Source: Aliirhizobium smilacinae (GTDB taxonomy: Bacteria > Pseudomonadota > Alphaproteobacteria > Rhizobiales > Rhizobiaceae). Taken from it: a DNA stretch of 64,000 nt. Position numbers and translations under genes: made by a program. Every line of letters starts with the position of its first letter. The stretch's first letter is position 1. Location of the stretch: NCBI RefSeq assembly GCF_006335145.1, contig NZ_VDMN01000006.1:1-64000 (forward strand), read 5' to 3'. Under the pieces are notes generated by a model. It was not told the DNA's origin and did not search any database. It saw nothing but the letters and a program-made list of their open reading frames with translations. This document shows positions 35,416 through 44,958 of this stretch, piece after piece.

Positions 35416-36429
35416 ATGAAAGCCATCGGATACAGAGAAGCCGGTACAATCGAGCGCCACGACGCCCTCCAGGATATCGAGCTTCCGCGCCCGGTGCCGG
35501 GCGGCCGGGATATTCTCGTTGAAGTCGAAGCCATTTCCGTCAACCCGGTCGATACGAAGATCCGCAAAGGGGTCAACGCCGAAGCCGGCCAGTGGAAGGT
35601 GCTCGGCTGGGATGCTGTCGGCAAGGTGGTCGAGACCGGGCCTGAGGCGAAGGGCTTTGAGGTAGGTGATGAGGTGTTTTACGCCGGCTCGCTGATCCGC
35701 CCCGGTGCCAACAGCCAGTTTCATCTCGTCGACGAACGTATCGTCGGGACGAGGCCAAAAAGGCTCTCGAATGCGGAAGCCGCAGCCCTGCCGCTGACGG
35801 CGATCACGGCCTGGGAAATGTTGTTCGACCGGCTGGATATCCGCAAGCCGGTTTCCGGTGCCGCCAATGCGATCGTCATCATCGGCGGCGCGGGTGGTGT
35901 GGGGTCGATTGCCATCCAGCTCGTGCGGGCGCTGACCGATGTGACGGTGATCGCCACCGCCTCAAGGCCCGAAACGCAGGACTGGGTGAAGACGCTCGGT
36001 GCCCATCACGTGATCGACCACTCGAAGCCGATCGCGGAACAGGTTGCAGCACTCGGCATCGGCGCGCCCGCCTTCGTTTTCTCCACGACCGAGACGCACC
36101 GTCATCTGAAGGAGATCATCAAATTGATCGCGCCACAGGGCCGGTTCGGGCTGATCGATGATCCCGAAAGCCTCGATGTTCTCGGTTTCAAGCGGAAAGC
36201 CGTTTCCATTCACTGGGAACTGATGTTCACGCGCTCGATCTTCGAGACCGCCGATATTGCCGAGCAAGGCAAGCTGCTCAACGAGGTCTCGCGACTGGTT
36301 GACGAGGGGAAGATCCGCACGACTGTGACCGAGACACTTTCGCCGATCAACGCCGCAAACCTGAAGAAGGCGCATGCGGGGATCGAAAGCGGCAAGACCA
36401 AAGGCAAGGTCGTGCTGGAAGGGTTCTGA
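35416..36429 (+). CDS. Zinc-free MDR oxidoreductase, quinone oxidoreductase-like
   Basis: The 337-residue medium-chain reductase of the zinc-binding alcohol dehydrogenase family lacks catalytic zinc ligands (NPVDTK in place of the Cys region), as do NADPH:quinone oxidoreductases. The cofactor motif GGAGGVGSIAIQL is clear, and FSTTETH is typical of the ZadH2/YogA-like branch. It would reduce quinones or reactive enones using NADPH. Control by the adjacent HxlR repressor fits. Confidence 0.88.
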   Translation: MKAIGYREAGTIERHDALQDIELPRPVPGGRDILVEVEAISVNPVDTKIRKGVNAEAGQWKVLGWDAVGKVVETGPEAKGFEVGDEVFYAGSLIRPGANSQFHLVDERIVGTRPKRLSNAEAAALPLTAITAWEMLFDRLDIRKPVSGAANAIVIIGGAGGVGSIAIQLVRALTDVTVIATASRPETQDWVKTLGAHHVIDHSKPIAEQVAALGIGAPAFVFSTTETHRHLKEIIKLIAPQGRFGLIDDPESLDVLGFKRKAVSIHWELMFTRSIFETADIAEQGKLLNEVSRLVDEGKIRTTVTETLSPINAANLKKAHAGIESGKTKGKVVLEGF

Positions 36430-36440
36430 CACGATAAGAT

Positions 36441-36477
36441 GCAGCAGGCGGGCCGGTCCATCCGGTCCGCCTGCTGC
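36441..36477 (+). terminator. Terminator after the quinone oxidoreductase gene
   Basis: GCAGCAGGCGG and CCGCCTGCTGC pair over 11 bp with further pairing inside, followed by CTTTTGG. It separates this gene from the convergent sugar importer operon. Confidence 0.75.
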
Positions 36478-36491
36478 CTTTTGGACGAAAA

Positions 36492-37277
36492 TTAAGCGAC
36501 TTTCATCGCGCCCGGTCCGGGAACGGCGCCGGGCGGCACCTTCCCAAGGATAATCATGCCAAGCACTTCGTCTTTGGTGACATCCTGCGTGCGGGCATGG
36601 CCGACAATCTTGCCGTTCTTCATCACGAAAACCCGGTCGGCAAGGTCGAAGACATCGTGGATGTCGTGGCTGATCAGGAAGATGCCGATGCCTTCGCGTT
36701 TCAGCTGCTTGATGAGATCGCCGACCTGCGCGGTTTCCTGCGGCCCGAGTGCTGCCGTCGGCTCGTCCATGATCAGGATGCGGGCGTCGAACAGGATGGC
36801 TCGGGCGATCGCCACCGATTGCCGCTGGCCGCCGGAGAGCGCCTTGACCGGTTCCTTGAAACGCCGGAAATTCGGGTTCAGCCGGCCCATCACTTCGCGG
36901 GTATTGGCCTCCATCGCCACGTCGTCAAGCGTGCCCCATTTGGTGCGCAGCTCGCGGCCGAGATAGAGATTGGCGGCGGCATCGACATTATCGGCGACTG
37001 CCAGCGTCTGGTAGATCGTCTCGATACCGTATTTTTTGGCGTCGCGCGGGTTCCTGATCTCGGCAGCTTCGCCGTTGATGAGGATGTCGCCGCCGTCCCT
37101 CCTATAGGCGCCGGATAGGACCTTGATCAGCGTCGATTTTCCAGCGCCGTTATGGCCGAGCACGGCGACGACTTCGCCGGGGAACAGATCGATTGTGGCC
37201 TTCTCGACTGCATGGATGCCGCCGAAGGAGATGGAAATGTCCTTCATTTCCACGAGCGGAATGTTCTGGTCCGTCAC
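36492..37277 (-). CDS. xylG: Sugar ABC importer ATPase, single-domain XylG/FrcA type
   Basis: The 261-residue ATPase has Walker A GHNGAGKS at 41-48, signature LSGGQRQSVAIARAI and Walker B ILIMDEPTAALG. CUT2 ATPases such as E. coli XylG are about 510 residues with two fused halves; this one has a single half and must act as a homodimer, as FrcA does. The GTG start at 37277 is preceded by AGGAG. A long open frame to the right is antisense to the permease gene. Confidence 0.85.
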   Translation of the reverse strand: MTDQNIPLVEMKDISISFGGIHAVEKATIDLFPGEVVAVLGHNGAGKSTLIKVLSGAYRRDGGDILINGEAAEIRNPRDAKKYGIETIYQTLAVADNVDAAANLYLGRELRTKWGTLDDVAMEANTREVMGRLNPNFRRFKEPVKALSGGQRQSVAIARAILFDARILIMDEPTAALGPQETAQVGDLIKQLKREGIGIFLISHDIHDVFDLADRVFVMKNGKIVGHARTQDVTKDEVLGMIILGKVPPGAVPGPGAMKVA

Positions 37278-37291
37278 GATGGAATCTCCTC

Positions 37292-38620
37292 TTACTTGGC
37301 TCTGGCGCGATAAACGGTGTCGAGCCACACCGCGGTGACGAGCACAATGCCGACGACGATGCGCTGGAATGGCGTATCGATGCCGAGCAGGACCATGCCG
37401 GACTGCAGCGACTGCATGACGAGGGCGCCGAGCATGGCGCCCGCAATGGTGCCCAATCCACCGCCGAGCGATGTGCCGCCGATGACGGCTGCGGCGATGG
37501 TATAGAGTTCGTCGAGTTCGCCCTGCGCATTGGTTGCGGCATTGAGACGCGCGGTGGAGATCGCTGCGGCGATGGCGCAGAGCACGCCCATCAGGGCGAA
37601 GATTTTCACGGTTACCCAGCGGGTCTTGATGCCAGCAAGTTCTGCCGCCTCCGGGTTGCCGCCGATGGCGAAGACGTAACGGCCGAAACGCAGGCGGGTG
37701 GCGATGAAGGTCATGACGATGCCGGCGGCAATCGCGATCAACACCGGAATGGCGATGCCATGCGGGATTTGCAATCCGCCCTCCGGCCAAGGGATGCCGT
37801 TCGCCTCGGCATAACGGCGGGCGATGTTGATCGGCCAGAAGTAAGCATTGGCGACCATGACCGCGCCGATGACGGTGACGAAGCCGACCCCGGCCAGCAC
37901 GTATTCGGCCCAGAGCGGGCGACGGGGGAAGTGAAAACGCTTGCGCTGGTGGCGGGCGTTGACGATGGCGGCGACAATGGCGAGGCAGGCGACGATGCCG
38001 ACGATCCAGCTCCATGTCTCGCCGATCGATCCCTCGGCGCCGCCGCCCATCAGGCGAAAGCTCGGGTTCATCGGCGCGACCGTCTGGCCGCTGGTAACGA
38101 ACCATGTGGCGCCGCGCCACACAAGCAGGCCGCCGAGCGTTACGATGAACGAGGGGACTGACAGGAAAGCGATGATGAAGCCCTGCAATGTGCCGATCAG
38201 CCCGCCGACGACGATGCCACCTATCAGGGCGACGGCCCATATGGCCGGGTGATCGAAGCCGAGCAGCTGGGGCAGGTACTGCGCCTGCAGTACGCCCATG
38301 ATCATGCCGGTAAAACCGAGTATGGAGCCGACCGACAGGTCGATATTGCGGGTGACGATCACCAGAACCATGCCGGTCGCCATCACCGCCACCGAGGCGG
38401 TCTGTACCGACAGGTTCCAGAGATTGCGGGCGGTGAGAAACAAACCGCCGGTCAGGATATGAAAGCCGATCCAGATGATCAGCAGCGCACCGATCATGCC
38501 CAGCATGCGGGTGTCGATCTCGGTGGCGCGGAAGAACCGGGCGACGAGATTGCCCTCCGGTCTTGCCGTGGTGGTTGTCTCTGATGCGTGCGGTGTCGTC
38601 GAATGCGTCATGTCGGCCAT
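37292..38620 (-). CDS. xylH: Xylose-type ABC importer permease
   Basis: This 442-residue CUT2 permease is longer than RbsC-type proteins, as XylH is. It contains NIDLSVGSILGFTGM, SFIVTLGGLLVWRGATWFV and AVIGGTSLGGGLGTIAGAMLGAL. The start could be the ATG at 38611, which has AGGA at better spacing. It lies after the binding-protein gene across a palindromic repeat element. Similar importers in Agrobacterium take up xylose and glucose. Confidence 0.87.
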   Translation of the reverse strand: MADMTHSTTPHASETTTTARPEGNLVARFFRATEIDTRMLGMIGALLIIWIGFHILTGGLFLTARNLWNLSVQTASVAVMATGMVLVIVTRNIDLSVGSILGFTGMIMGVLQAQYLPQLLGFDHPAIWAVALIGGIVVGGLIGTLQGFIIAFLSVPSFIVTLGGLLVWRGATWFVTSGQTVAPMNPSFRLMGGGAEGSIGETWSWIVGIVACLAIVAAIVNARHQRKRFHFPRRPLWAEYVLAGVGFVTVIGAVMVANAYFWPINIARRYAEANGIPWPEGGLQIPHGIAIPVLIAIAAGIVMTFIATRLRFGRYVFAIGGNPEAAELAGIKTRWVTVKIFALMGVLCAIAAAISTARLNAATNAQGELDELYTIAAAVIGGTSLGGGLGTIAGAMLGALVMQSLQSGMVLLGIDTPFQRIVVGIVLVTAVWLDTVYRARAK

Positions 38621-38693
38621 ATCCTGCCGTTCCTCATCGAATGTCTGCGTGGCGGGGTGGTGGCCCAGCCGCGCGGGTCAGGCGGATCTTGAA

Positions 38694-38829
38694 AAGACCC
38701 CCTCTGGCCTGCCGGCCATCTCCCCCACAAGGGGGGAGAAAACTTGCAGTTGCCGCTATGCCTCAAATGAAGTGTGGCGGTGCGGCCGGGTTAAGCCCTC
38801 CCCTTGTGGGGAGGGTGGGGAGGGGTCTT
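38694..38829. repeat. Rhizobial-type GC-rich intergenic palindromic repeat, copy 1
   Basis: The element is bounded by AAGACCCC and GGGGTCTT, and holds two hairpins: TCTCCCCC-acaa-GGGGGGAGA at 38719-38739 and CCCTCCCC-ttgt-GGGGAGGG at 38796-38815. It lies inside the xylose operon between binding-protein and permease genes. Sequence style (CTCCCC, CCTGCCGG) matches a second element at 45910. Such repeats are widespread between genes in rhizobia. Confidence 0.75.
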
Positions 38830-38894
38830 GCGTCAATACGAAGAACCAACGTTGCGAAATACTTCCCAGCGTTGGTCACCGGTAGACCAAGACC

Positions 38895-39935
38895 TCACTT
38901 GCAGGCGGCGACCGTGCCGGCTTTGACGCCCTGGCAGGCTTCGGCTTTGGTGATCCAGCCGGCATCGATGACGAGGTTGAGGTTGTCCTTGGTGATCGGC
39001 TGCGGCTTGAGGAAGACAGACTGCATCTTCTGCTTTTTCGGGCCGCCGTCGAACACCTGTACGCCCTTGATCTCGGTCAGCTTCTTGCCACCGGCCAACG
39101 CAAGGGCGATTTCGGCGGCGTTCTTGCCGAGTTCGCGGCTGTCTTTCCACACGGAAACCGTCTGGGTGCCGAGAGCCACGCGGTTCAGCGCTGCCTTGTC
39201 GGCATCCTGGCCGGAAACCGGCACGGAACCCGCAAGACCCTGTGCGTCGAGTGCTGCAATGGCGCCGCCGGCTGTGCCATCGTTGGATGCGACGACTGCG
39301 TCGATCTTGTTGTTCGCCTTGGTGAGGAACTGTTCCATGTTCTTCTGGGCGTTTTCAGGCTTCCAGCCGTCGGTATAGGCTTCGCCGACATTCTTGATCT
39401 TGCCGCTGTCGATGGCTTTCTTCAGCACTTCCATCTGGCCGGCGAAGAGGAAGTCCGCATTCGGATCGGCGGACGAACCCTTGATGAAGACGTAATTGCC
39501 TTCCGGCTTCACCTTGAACACGCCTTCAGCCTGCAGGCGGCCGACTTCCTTGTTGTCGAAGGTGATGTAGAAGGCGTCCGGGTTTTCGATCAGGCGGTCG
39601 TAACCGACGACCGGAATGCCTTCGGCCGTAGCCTTTTCGACGGCCGGGCCGATGGCGTCGCTGTCCTGCGCCAGCACGATCAGGGCAGTTGCGCCCTGCG
39701 AGATCAGCGATTCCACGTCGGTCAGCTGCTTGGATGCGGACGACTGGGCGTCGGCGGAAATATACTTGGCGCCGGCGGCAGTCAGTGCCTTCTTGATCGC
39801 GGCTTCGTCGGTCTTCCAGCGTTCTTCCTGAAAGTTCGACCAGGACACGCCGACCACGACATCGGCGGCGATCGCCGCACCGTGCATGGCAACAAGCATA
39901 GCCGTCCCGACCATCAGCTTGGTGATAGCTTTCAT
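38895..39935 (-). CDS. xylF: D-xylose-binding periplasmic protein
   Basis: The 346-residue protein has a signal peptide (MKAITKLMVGTAMLVAMHGAAIA) and continues VVVGVSWSNFQEERWKTDEAAI, the XylF N-terminal signature for the xylose pocket. VVASNDGTAGGAIAAL and VSGQDADKAALNRV are further XylF segments. GGGAGGAGG precedes the ATG. Relatives in Agrobacterium (GxyS) also bind glucose. It is the first gene of a leftward xylF-xylH-xylG operon. Confidence 0.9.
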   Translation of the reverse strand: MKAITKLMVGTAMLVAMHGAAIAADVVVGVSWSNFQEERWKTDEAAIKKALTAAGAKYISADAQSSASKQLTDVESLISQGATALIVLAQDSDAIGPAVEKATAEGIPVVGYDRLIENPDAFYITFDNKEVGRLQAEGVFKVKPEGNYVFIKGSSADPNADFLFAGQMEVLKKAIDSGKIKNVGEAYTDGWKPENAQKNMEQFLTKANNKIDAVVASNDGTAGGAIAALDAQGLAGSVPVSGQDADKAALNRVALGTQTVSVWKDSRELGKNAAEIALALAGGKKLTEIKGVQVFDGGPKKQKMQSVFLKPQPITKDNLNLVIDAGWITKAEACQGVKAGTVAACK

Positions 39936-40025
39936 CTTATCCTCCTCCCGAGTGACGATGGGCGAGGCAACCTCCATTGCCGTTTTTGCCCACCAGATGG
40001 CCCGTCGAAAACGTCGCACTTGCTT

Positions 40026-40046
40026 TTTTCTCGACAGTCGAGAAAA
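40026..40046. promoter_or_regulatory. Perfect 21-bp palindrome, candidate ROK/XylR operator
   Basis: TTTTCTCGAC and GTCGAGAAAA are exact inverted copies around a single central A, between xylF and the divergent ROK gene. The length and symmetry are typical of ROK and LacI operators. Assignment to the adjacent ROK regulator is inference. Confidence 0.75.
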
Positions 40047-40138
40047 TTGATGGCAGAGAATCTGATAGGTGTCAATTCGGTCTTTGCAGACTATGGTTGC
40101 GTCGCTTCCGTCGCTCAAACGGACAAGGCGCGGAAGGA

Positions 40139-41374
40139 ATGGAACGGGTGCCGATCTCGGCCAAATCGAGCCCGGAACTGGTGCGTCAGCAGAACAGTGC
40201 ATTGGTGCTTTCGGCGCTGCGGCGGCACGCCCGTATGGCGCATACGCAAATTTCCGATGCGACGGGGCTGGCGTCCGCGACGGTCTCGGCCATCACCGCC
40301 GATCTCGAGCGGGCGGGCATGATCGAACGCAGCGAGAGCCTTTCGGTCGTCGGCCGGGGTCGGCCGCGTGTGTTGTTTTCCCAGCGGCGGGATTACGGAT
40401 ATCTGGCGCTGGTGGTGATTTCTTCCGATAGTATAGAATATTCGCTGGTCGATTACGCCGGGACACTGCTCGACCGGTTTGTCGAGCCACGTGGTGAGGG
40501 CGGTCCTGATCAATTTCTGCCACAGATTTCGTCGGCGCTGCGCCGACTGTTGACGCGCTCGCGTATCGCCAACGAGCAATTGCTACTCGTCTCGGTGAGC
40601 AGCAAGGGGCTTGTCGATCCGCAACGGCCAGTGCTTATGTGGTCTCCTGTATTCGGTGCGCAGTCCGTGGATTTTTCGCGTGCGATGGAGCCGGGCTGGC
40701 GGGTCGTGCTCAACAACGAGACGCTGCTTGTCGCCGGTGCGCTGATGGACCGGGAACAGAAACGGTGGGCGACGAAGGTCGCGCCCTTTTATGCGGGTGA
40801 AAAACGGCTGGCGGCGCTGTCGCTTGGCCATAGTATCGGGCTTGGCATCGCTCGCTCGTCTGCGTCAGGACCTGCGGAAATCTCGGCGCCGAATTTCGGG
40901 CATATGCTGCATGTCGCCGATGGTGGCCTCTGTCGATGCGGCGCGCGGGGTTGCGTGGAAGCCTATGCCGGGTTTTATGCCATTTTGCGCAGCACGTTCG
41001 AAGTGCCGTCCGATACGGTGCCGGCCAAATTCGTGCCGATCGCGGAGGTCGACAAGATCGCTGTTCGGGCCAGACAAGGCGGTCGGCAGGCCGTCCGCGC
41101 TTTCCGGCAGGCTGGGCTTGCTTTGGGCAACGGCCTGTCGCGGCTGATCAGCCTGCATGGTCCGATGCCGGTTTTTATCACCGGGCTCGGTACCCGTTAT
41201 TACGACCTGCTCGATGGTGGGCTGCATGATGGGCTGGCGGAAAGCCATGTCGTGCGGCTCGGTGGAATGCCTGAGCTTACGGTGGTGGCGGATGAGCCTT
41301 CGCTGGTTTTCGAAGGGCATCTTTCCCGCGCCTTTGCACTTCTCGATCAGGGGGTTGCCGGCCTGGCCGTATGA
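40139..41374 (+). CDS. ROK family regulator of the xylose importer
   Basis: The 411-residue protein has an N-terminal winged helix (RHARMAHTQISDATGLASATVSAITADLERAG) and a ROK domain with the zinc motif CRCGARGCVE. The ATG at 40139 abuts the Shine-Dalgarno GGAAGGA; a GTG at 40148 has better spacing and gives a three-residue shorter protein. Divergent position and the palindrome between suggest xylose-responsive repression of xylFHG. Confidence 0.85.
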   Translation: MERVPISAKSSPELVRQQNSALVLSALRRHARMAHTQISDATGLASATVSAITADLERAGMIERSESLSVVGRGRPRVLFSQRRDYGYLALVVISSDSIEYSLVDYAGTLLDRFVEPRGEGGPDQFLPQISSALRRLLTRSRIANEQLLLVSVSSKGLVDPQRPVLMWSPVFGAQSVDFSRAMEPGWRVVLNNETLLVAGALMDREQKRWATKVAPFYAGEKRLAALSLGHSIGLGIARSSASGPAEISAPNFGHMLHVADGGLCRCGARGCVEAYAGFYAILRSTFEVPSDTVPAKFVPIAEVDKIAVRARQGGRQAVRAFRQAGLALGNGLSRLISLHGPMPVFITGLGTRYYDLLDGGLHDGLAESHVVRLGGMPELTVVADEPSLVFEGHLSRAFALLDQGVAGLAV

Positions 41375-41427
41375 CTTCCCCTCAAAAGAGGGAGGGTGAT
41401 CTGGCCGCTCTCTCCTTTCATCGGTAG

Positions 41428-42315
41428 CTATGAGGTCTGGGTCTGTCGCAACATGCGGATGATGGCGGAAAAATCTTCCGAGCCGTGGCCGCCGTTTTCA
41501 AACGCCCTGTAGAGTTCGGCGGCATGTGCGCCGAGCGGCGTTCTTGCTCCGGACTGTGCTGCCGCTTCCTGTGACAGAAGCAGGTCCTTCAGCATCAGGG
41601 CTGCGGCAAAACCCGGCTTGTAGTCGCTGTTGGCAGGTGAGGTCGGCACCGGGCCGGGGACGGGGCAATAGGTGGTCAGCGACCAGCACTGGCCGGACGA
41701 GGTGGAGGCGACATCGAACAGGGCCTGATGCGACAGGCCGAGTTTTTCCGCCAGCACGAAGGCTTCTGCGACGCCGATCATCGAAATGCCGAGGATCATG
41801 TTGTTGCAGATCTTTGCCGCTTGACCGGCACCATTGCCGCCGCAATGGACGATCTTCTTTCCCATCGCCTCAAGGATCGGCCGACCGGCAGCGAAAGCGC
41901 TTTCCGCGCCGCCGACCATGAAGGTCAGCGTACCGGCCGCCGCTCCGGTCGTGCCGCCGGAAACCGGTGCGTCAAGCGAGGGGCAGTTCATCACGCCGGC
42001 AAGGCGGTGGGCCTGACGGGCGCTGTCCACATCCACCGTCGAGCAATCGACAAGAAGCGTGCCCTCCGTCACCAGCGTGGCAAGATCGGTCCAGACCGAG
42101 ACGACGTGCTGGCCCTTGGGCAGCATGGTGATGACGCATTCCGCATCCCGTACGGCTTCTGCAAGGGATTTCGAGGCATCGACGCCCGCTTCGGCCGCTG
42201 CTTTCACCGAGGCTTCGGAGAGATCGAAGCCGGAGACCGCATGTCCGGCTTTCACCAGGTTTGCGGCCATGGGGCCGCCCATATTGCCGAGGCCGATGAA
42301 TGCGATCCGGGTCAT
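41428..42315 (-). CDS. 3-hydroxyisobutyrate dehydrogenase family enzyme
   Basis: This 295-residue NAD(P)-dependent beta-hydroxyacid dehydrogenase has the Rossmann motif GLGNMGGPMAANLVKAG, the substrate loop DAPVSGGTTGAAAGTL and the catalytic lysine in GAGQAAKICNNMI. The SYKPGF-like C-terminal helix resembles MmsB of valine degradation, but tartronate semialdehyde reductase is close. It is the last gene of an operon with a LIV-type importer and a GMC oxidoreductase, 32 bases after the latter. Confidence 0.85.
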   Translation of the reverse strand: MTRIAFIGLGNMGGPMAANLVKAGHAVSGFDLSEASVKAAAEAGVDASKSLAEAVRDAECVITMLPKGQHVVSVWTDLATLVTEGTLLVDCSTVDVDSARQAHRLAGVMNCPSLDAPVSGGTTGAAAGTLTFMVGGAESAFAAGRPILEAMGKKIVHCGGNGAGQAAKICNNMILGISMIGVAEAFVLAEKLGLSHQALFDVASTSSGQCWSLTTYCPVPGPVPTSPANSDYKPGFAAALMLKDLLLSQEAAAQSGARTPLGAHAAELYRAFENGGHGSEDFSAIIRMLRQTQTS

Positions 42316-42347
42316 GTCGCTTTTTCCCTTTCGTCTTGCGCCGCTTG

Positions 42348-43943
42348 TCAGCGATTGTCCGCGAGGATCATCTCGGCTGCCTTTTCGGCAATCATGATCG
42401 TCGGCGAATTGGTGTTGCCGGATGTTATCGTCGGCATGATCGAGGCGTCGGCGATGCGCAGTCGCCCAAGTGCGCGCAATTTCAGCCGGGGATCGACGAC
42501 GCTATCGGGATCGGCGCCCATGCGGGCGGTGCCGACCGGGTGGAAGATCGTCGTGCCGATTTCGCCGGCTGCTCTTTCCAGATCCGCATCGGTCTCGTAG
42601 CTCGGGCCGGGTCTGTATTCCTGCGGATCGTAGCGGGCAAAGGCCGGTTGTCTGACAATCTCGCGGGTGAGGCGGATCGACCTTACGGCGACATCGCGGT
42701 CGGAGGCGGTCGACAAGTAGTTCGGCCGGATCGACGGGGCTGCAGCGAAATCCGGTGCTTTCAGATGCACCGAACCTCGGCTTTCGGGCCGCAGGTTGCA
42801 GACGCTTGCCGTCATCGCCGGGAAGGCATGGACCGGCTCGCCGAACTTGTCGAGCGAAACGGGCTGGACGTGATATTCGAGGTCTGCCGTCTCCTTGGCT
42901 GGGCCGGAGCGGGTGAAGATGCCGAGCTGGCTGGGTGCCATGGACATCGGGCCGGAGCGTTTCAGCGCATATTCTAGCCCTATCGCCGCCTTGCCCAAAA
43001 GACGTGAGGCCTTTTCGTTGAGTGTCGGGACGCCCGTCACCTTGTAGACGAGGCGAAGCTGCAGGTGATCCTGCAGGTTTTCGCCGATATTCCTGACCTC
43101 CTTCACCACCTCTACGCCTGCGCCGGAAAGCACGTCGCCGCGGCCGATGCCGGACAGTTCGAGCACATGCGGCGTGCCGATCGCGCCGGCTGACAGCACC
43201 GTCTCGCGTCGTGCATGTGCCGTCTTCGTTACGCCGTCATGCTGGAATTCGACGCCTTTCACTTCGCCGTTTTCGACGATCAGCCTGCGCACATGGGCCT
43301 TGGTGAGAACGCGAAGGTTGGCTCGTTTCATGGCCGGACGCAGAAAGGCTTTCGAGGTGTTCCAGCGGATGCCGGAGCGCTGGTTTACGTCGAAATAGCT
43401 GGAGCCTTCATTGTCTCCCCGGTTGAAATCGTCGATCGCGGGTATGCCGGCTTCTTCCGCAGCCTTCTGGAAGGCGTCGAGTACGGCCCAGCGGACGCGG
43501 GCTTTTTCCACCCGCCATTCACCGCCAGCGCCATGCATCTCGTCTCCGCCCTTGTAGAAATCCTGGCTCTTTTTGAAGAGGGGCAGGACGTCATCCCAGG
43601 CCCAGCCGGTGCAGCCCATCTGCCGCCAGAGGTCGTAGTCGCGGGACTGGCCGCGCATGTAGATCATGCCGTTGATCGACGAGCAGCCGCCGAGCAGTTT
43701 TCCGCGCGGATAGGAAAGCGAGCGGCCGCCCAGGCCCTCTTCCTTCTCGGTGGCAAAACACCAGTCGGTGCGCGGGTTGTTGATGCAATAGAGATAACCG
43801 ACGGGGATATGCACCCAGTGGTAATTGTCGTTGCCACCGGCTTCCAGAAGCAGCACACGGTTGCGGCTGTCCGCCGAGAGACGGTTCGCGAGCACACAGC
43901 CGGCGCTGCCAGCACCGATGATGATGTAATCGTAGGTTTCCAT
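42348..43943 (-). CDS. GMC family FAD-dependent oxidoreductase
   Basis: The 531-residue flavoprotein oxidises an alcohol. The FAD-binding start YDYIIIGAGSAGCVLANRLS, the GMC signature GGCSSINGMIYMRGQ and the C-terminal HPVGTARMG with its catalytic histidine are all visible. It resembles choline and alkyl-alcohol dehydrogenases (BetA/AlkJ branch); the true substrate cannot be read from sequence. It follows livM-type and precedes the hydroxyacid dehydrogenase gene. Confidence 0.9.
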   Translation of the reverse strand: METYDYIIIGAGSAGCVLANRLSADSRNRVLLLEAGGNDNYHWVHIPVGYLYCINNPRTDWCFATEKEEGLGGRSLSYPRGKLLGGCSSINGMIYMRGQSRDYDLWRQMGCTGWAWDDVLPLFKKSQDFYKGGDEMHGAGGEWRVEKARVRWAVLDAFQKAAEEAGIPAIDDFNRGDNEGSSYFDVNQRSGIRWNTSKAFLRPAMKRANLRVLTKAHVRRLIVENGEVKGVEFQHDGVTKTAHARRETVLSAGAIGTPHVLELSGIGRGDVLSGAGVEVVKEVRNIGENLQDHLQLRLVYKVTGVPTLNEKASRLLGKAAIGLEYALKRSGPMSMAPSQLGIFTRSGPAKETADLEYHVQPVSLDKFGEPVHAFPAMTASVCNLRPESRGSVHLKAPDFAAAPSIRPNYLSTASDRDVAVRSIRLTREIVRQPAFARYDPQEYRPGPSYETDADLERAAGEIGTTIFHPVGTARMGADPDSVVDPRLKLRALGRLRIADASIMPTITSGNTNSPTIMIAEKAAEMILADNR

Positions 43944-43955
43944 GTTTCTAGCCGA

Positions 43956-44957
43956 TCAGCGCCGATGCTCGAAGCCGAGTTTTCGGCCCAGCCGTGAGGC
44001 GTAAAATTCGCCGATAAGGCCGCGGCGGAAGAGGAGGACGCAGACCATGAAGACGACGCCGGTGATGATGGTGACCGGGAATTGCGAGGTTGCCAGATAG
44101 TTCTGCAGTGTGACGACGAGGCCCGCACCGAAGATCGGCCCGATCAGGGTTCCGATGCCGCCGAGAAGTGTCATCAGGATGACTTCACCGGACATCTGCC
44201 AGCCGACATCTGTCAGCGTCGCGAACTGGAAGACCAGCGCTTTCGTGCCGCCGGCCATACCCGCAAGCGCTGCCGACATGACGAAGGCGCCGAGTTTGTA
44301 GCGTGCCACCGAATAACCGAGCGAGATGGCGCGCTGTTCGTTCTCGCGGATCGATTTGAGGATCATGCCGAAGGGCGAGTTGATGAAGCGCCAGATGATG
44401 ATCATGCCGATCAGGAACACGGCCAGCACGAAATAATACATGTTGGTCGTGTTGGCGAGATCGATGAAGCCGAACAGATGGCCGCGCGGTACGGACTGGA
44501 TACCATCCTCGCCATGGGTGAACCCGGCCTGCAGGCAGAAGAAGAAGAACATCTGCGAAAGCGCCAGCGTGATCATGGCGAAATAGATGCCCTGTCGGCG
44601 GATGGCGAAGAAACCCATCAGCAGGCCGAGCGCAGCGGCACCGGCCGCTCCGGTCAATATGCCCAGTTCCGGTGAAAGCCCCCATTCCTTCACCACATGG
44701 GCGGTGAAATAGGCCGCGCCACCGAAGAAGGTTGCATGACCGAAGGACAGGAGGCCCGTGTAACCGAGCAGCAGGTTGAAGGCGCAGGCGAAAAGCGCGA
44801 AGCAGAGCAGCTTCATCAGGAAGATCGGGTAGAAGAACATCGGCGCCACGACCAGCAGCACGAGGCCGATGCCGAGGAAGGCTGCATAGGCTTTCGATGC
44901 GGTGGCGGAACGCCCGGTGCGGGTTTTGGCGGCAGTGGTGTGGATCACGTCGCTCAT
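43956..44957 (-). CDS. Branched-chain-amino-acid-type ABC permease, LivM type
   Basis: This 333-residue membrane protein shows the LivM pattern, with LLGYTGLLSFGHATFFGGAAYFTA and SIRENEQRAISLGYSVARYKLGAFVMSAALAG. I start at the ATG at 44957, one base after the preceding gene's stop codon. With LivH-type it forms the channel of a HAAT-family importer; members carry amino acids, amides, urea or aromatic acids. Confidence 0.9.
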   Translation of the reverse strand: MSDVIHTTAAKTRTGRSATASKAYAAFLGIGLVLLVVAPMFFYPIFLMKLLCFALFACAFNLLLGYTGLLSFGHATFFGGAAYFTAHVVKEWGLSPELGILTGAAGAAALGLLMGFFAIRRQGIYFAMITLALSQMFFFFCLQAGFTHGEDGIQSVPRGHLFGFIDLANTTNMYYFVLAVFLIGMIIIWRFINSPFGMILKSIRENEQRAISLGYSVARYKLGAFVMSAALAGMAGGTKALVFQFATLTDVGWQMSGEVILMTLLGGIGTLIGPIFGAGLVVTLQNYLATSQFPVTIITGVVFMVCVLLFRRGLIGEFYASRLGRKLGFEHRR

Positions 44958-44958
44958 C

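Noticed and set aside
41372..41400. CCCTC-aaaa-GAGGG hairpin after the xylose ROK gene as a terminator
   Set aside because: The stem is only five base pairs and has no T-tract; too weak to list as a feature.
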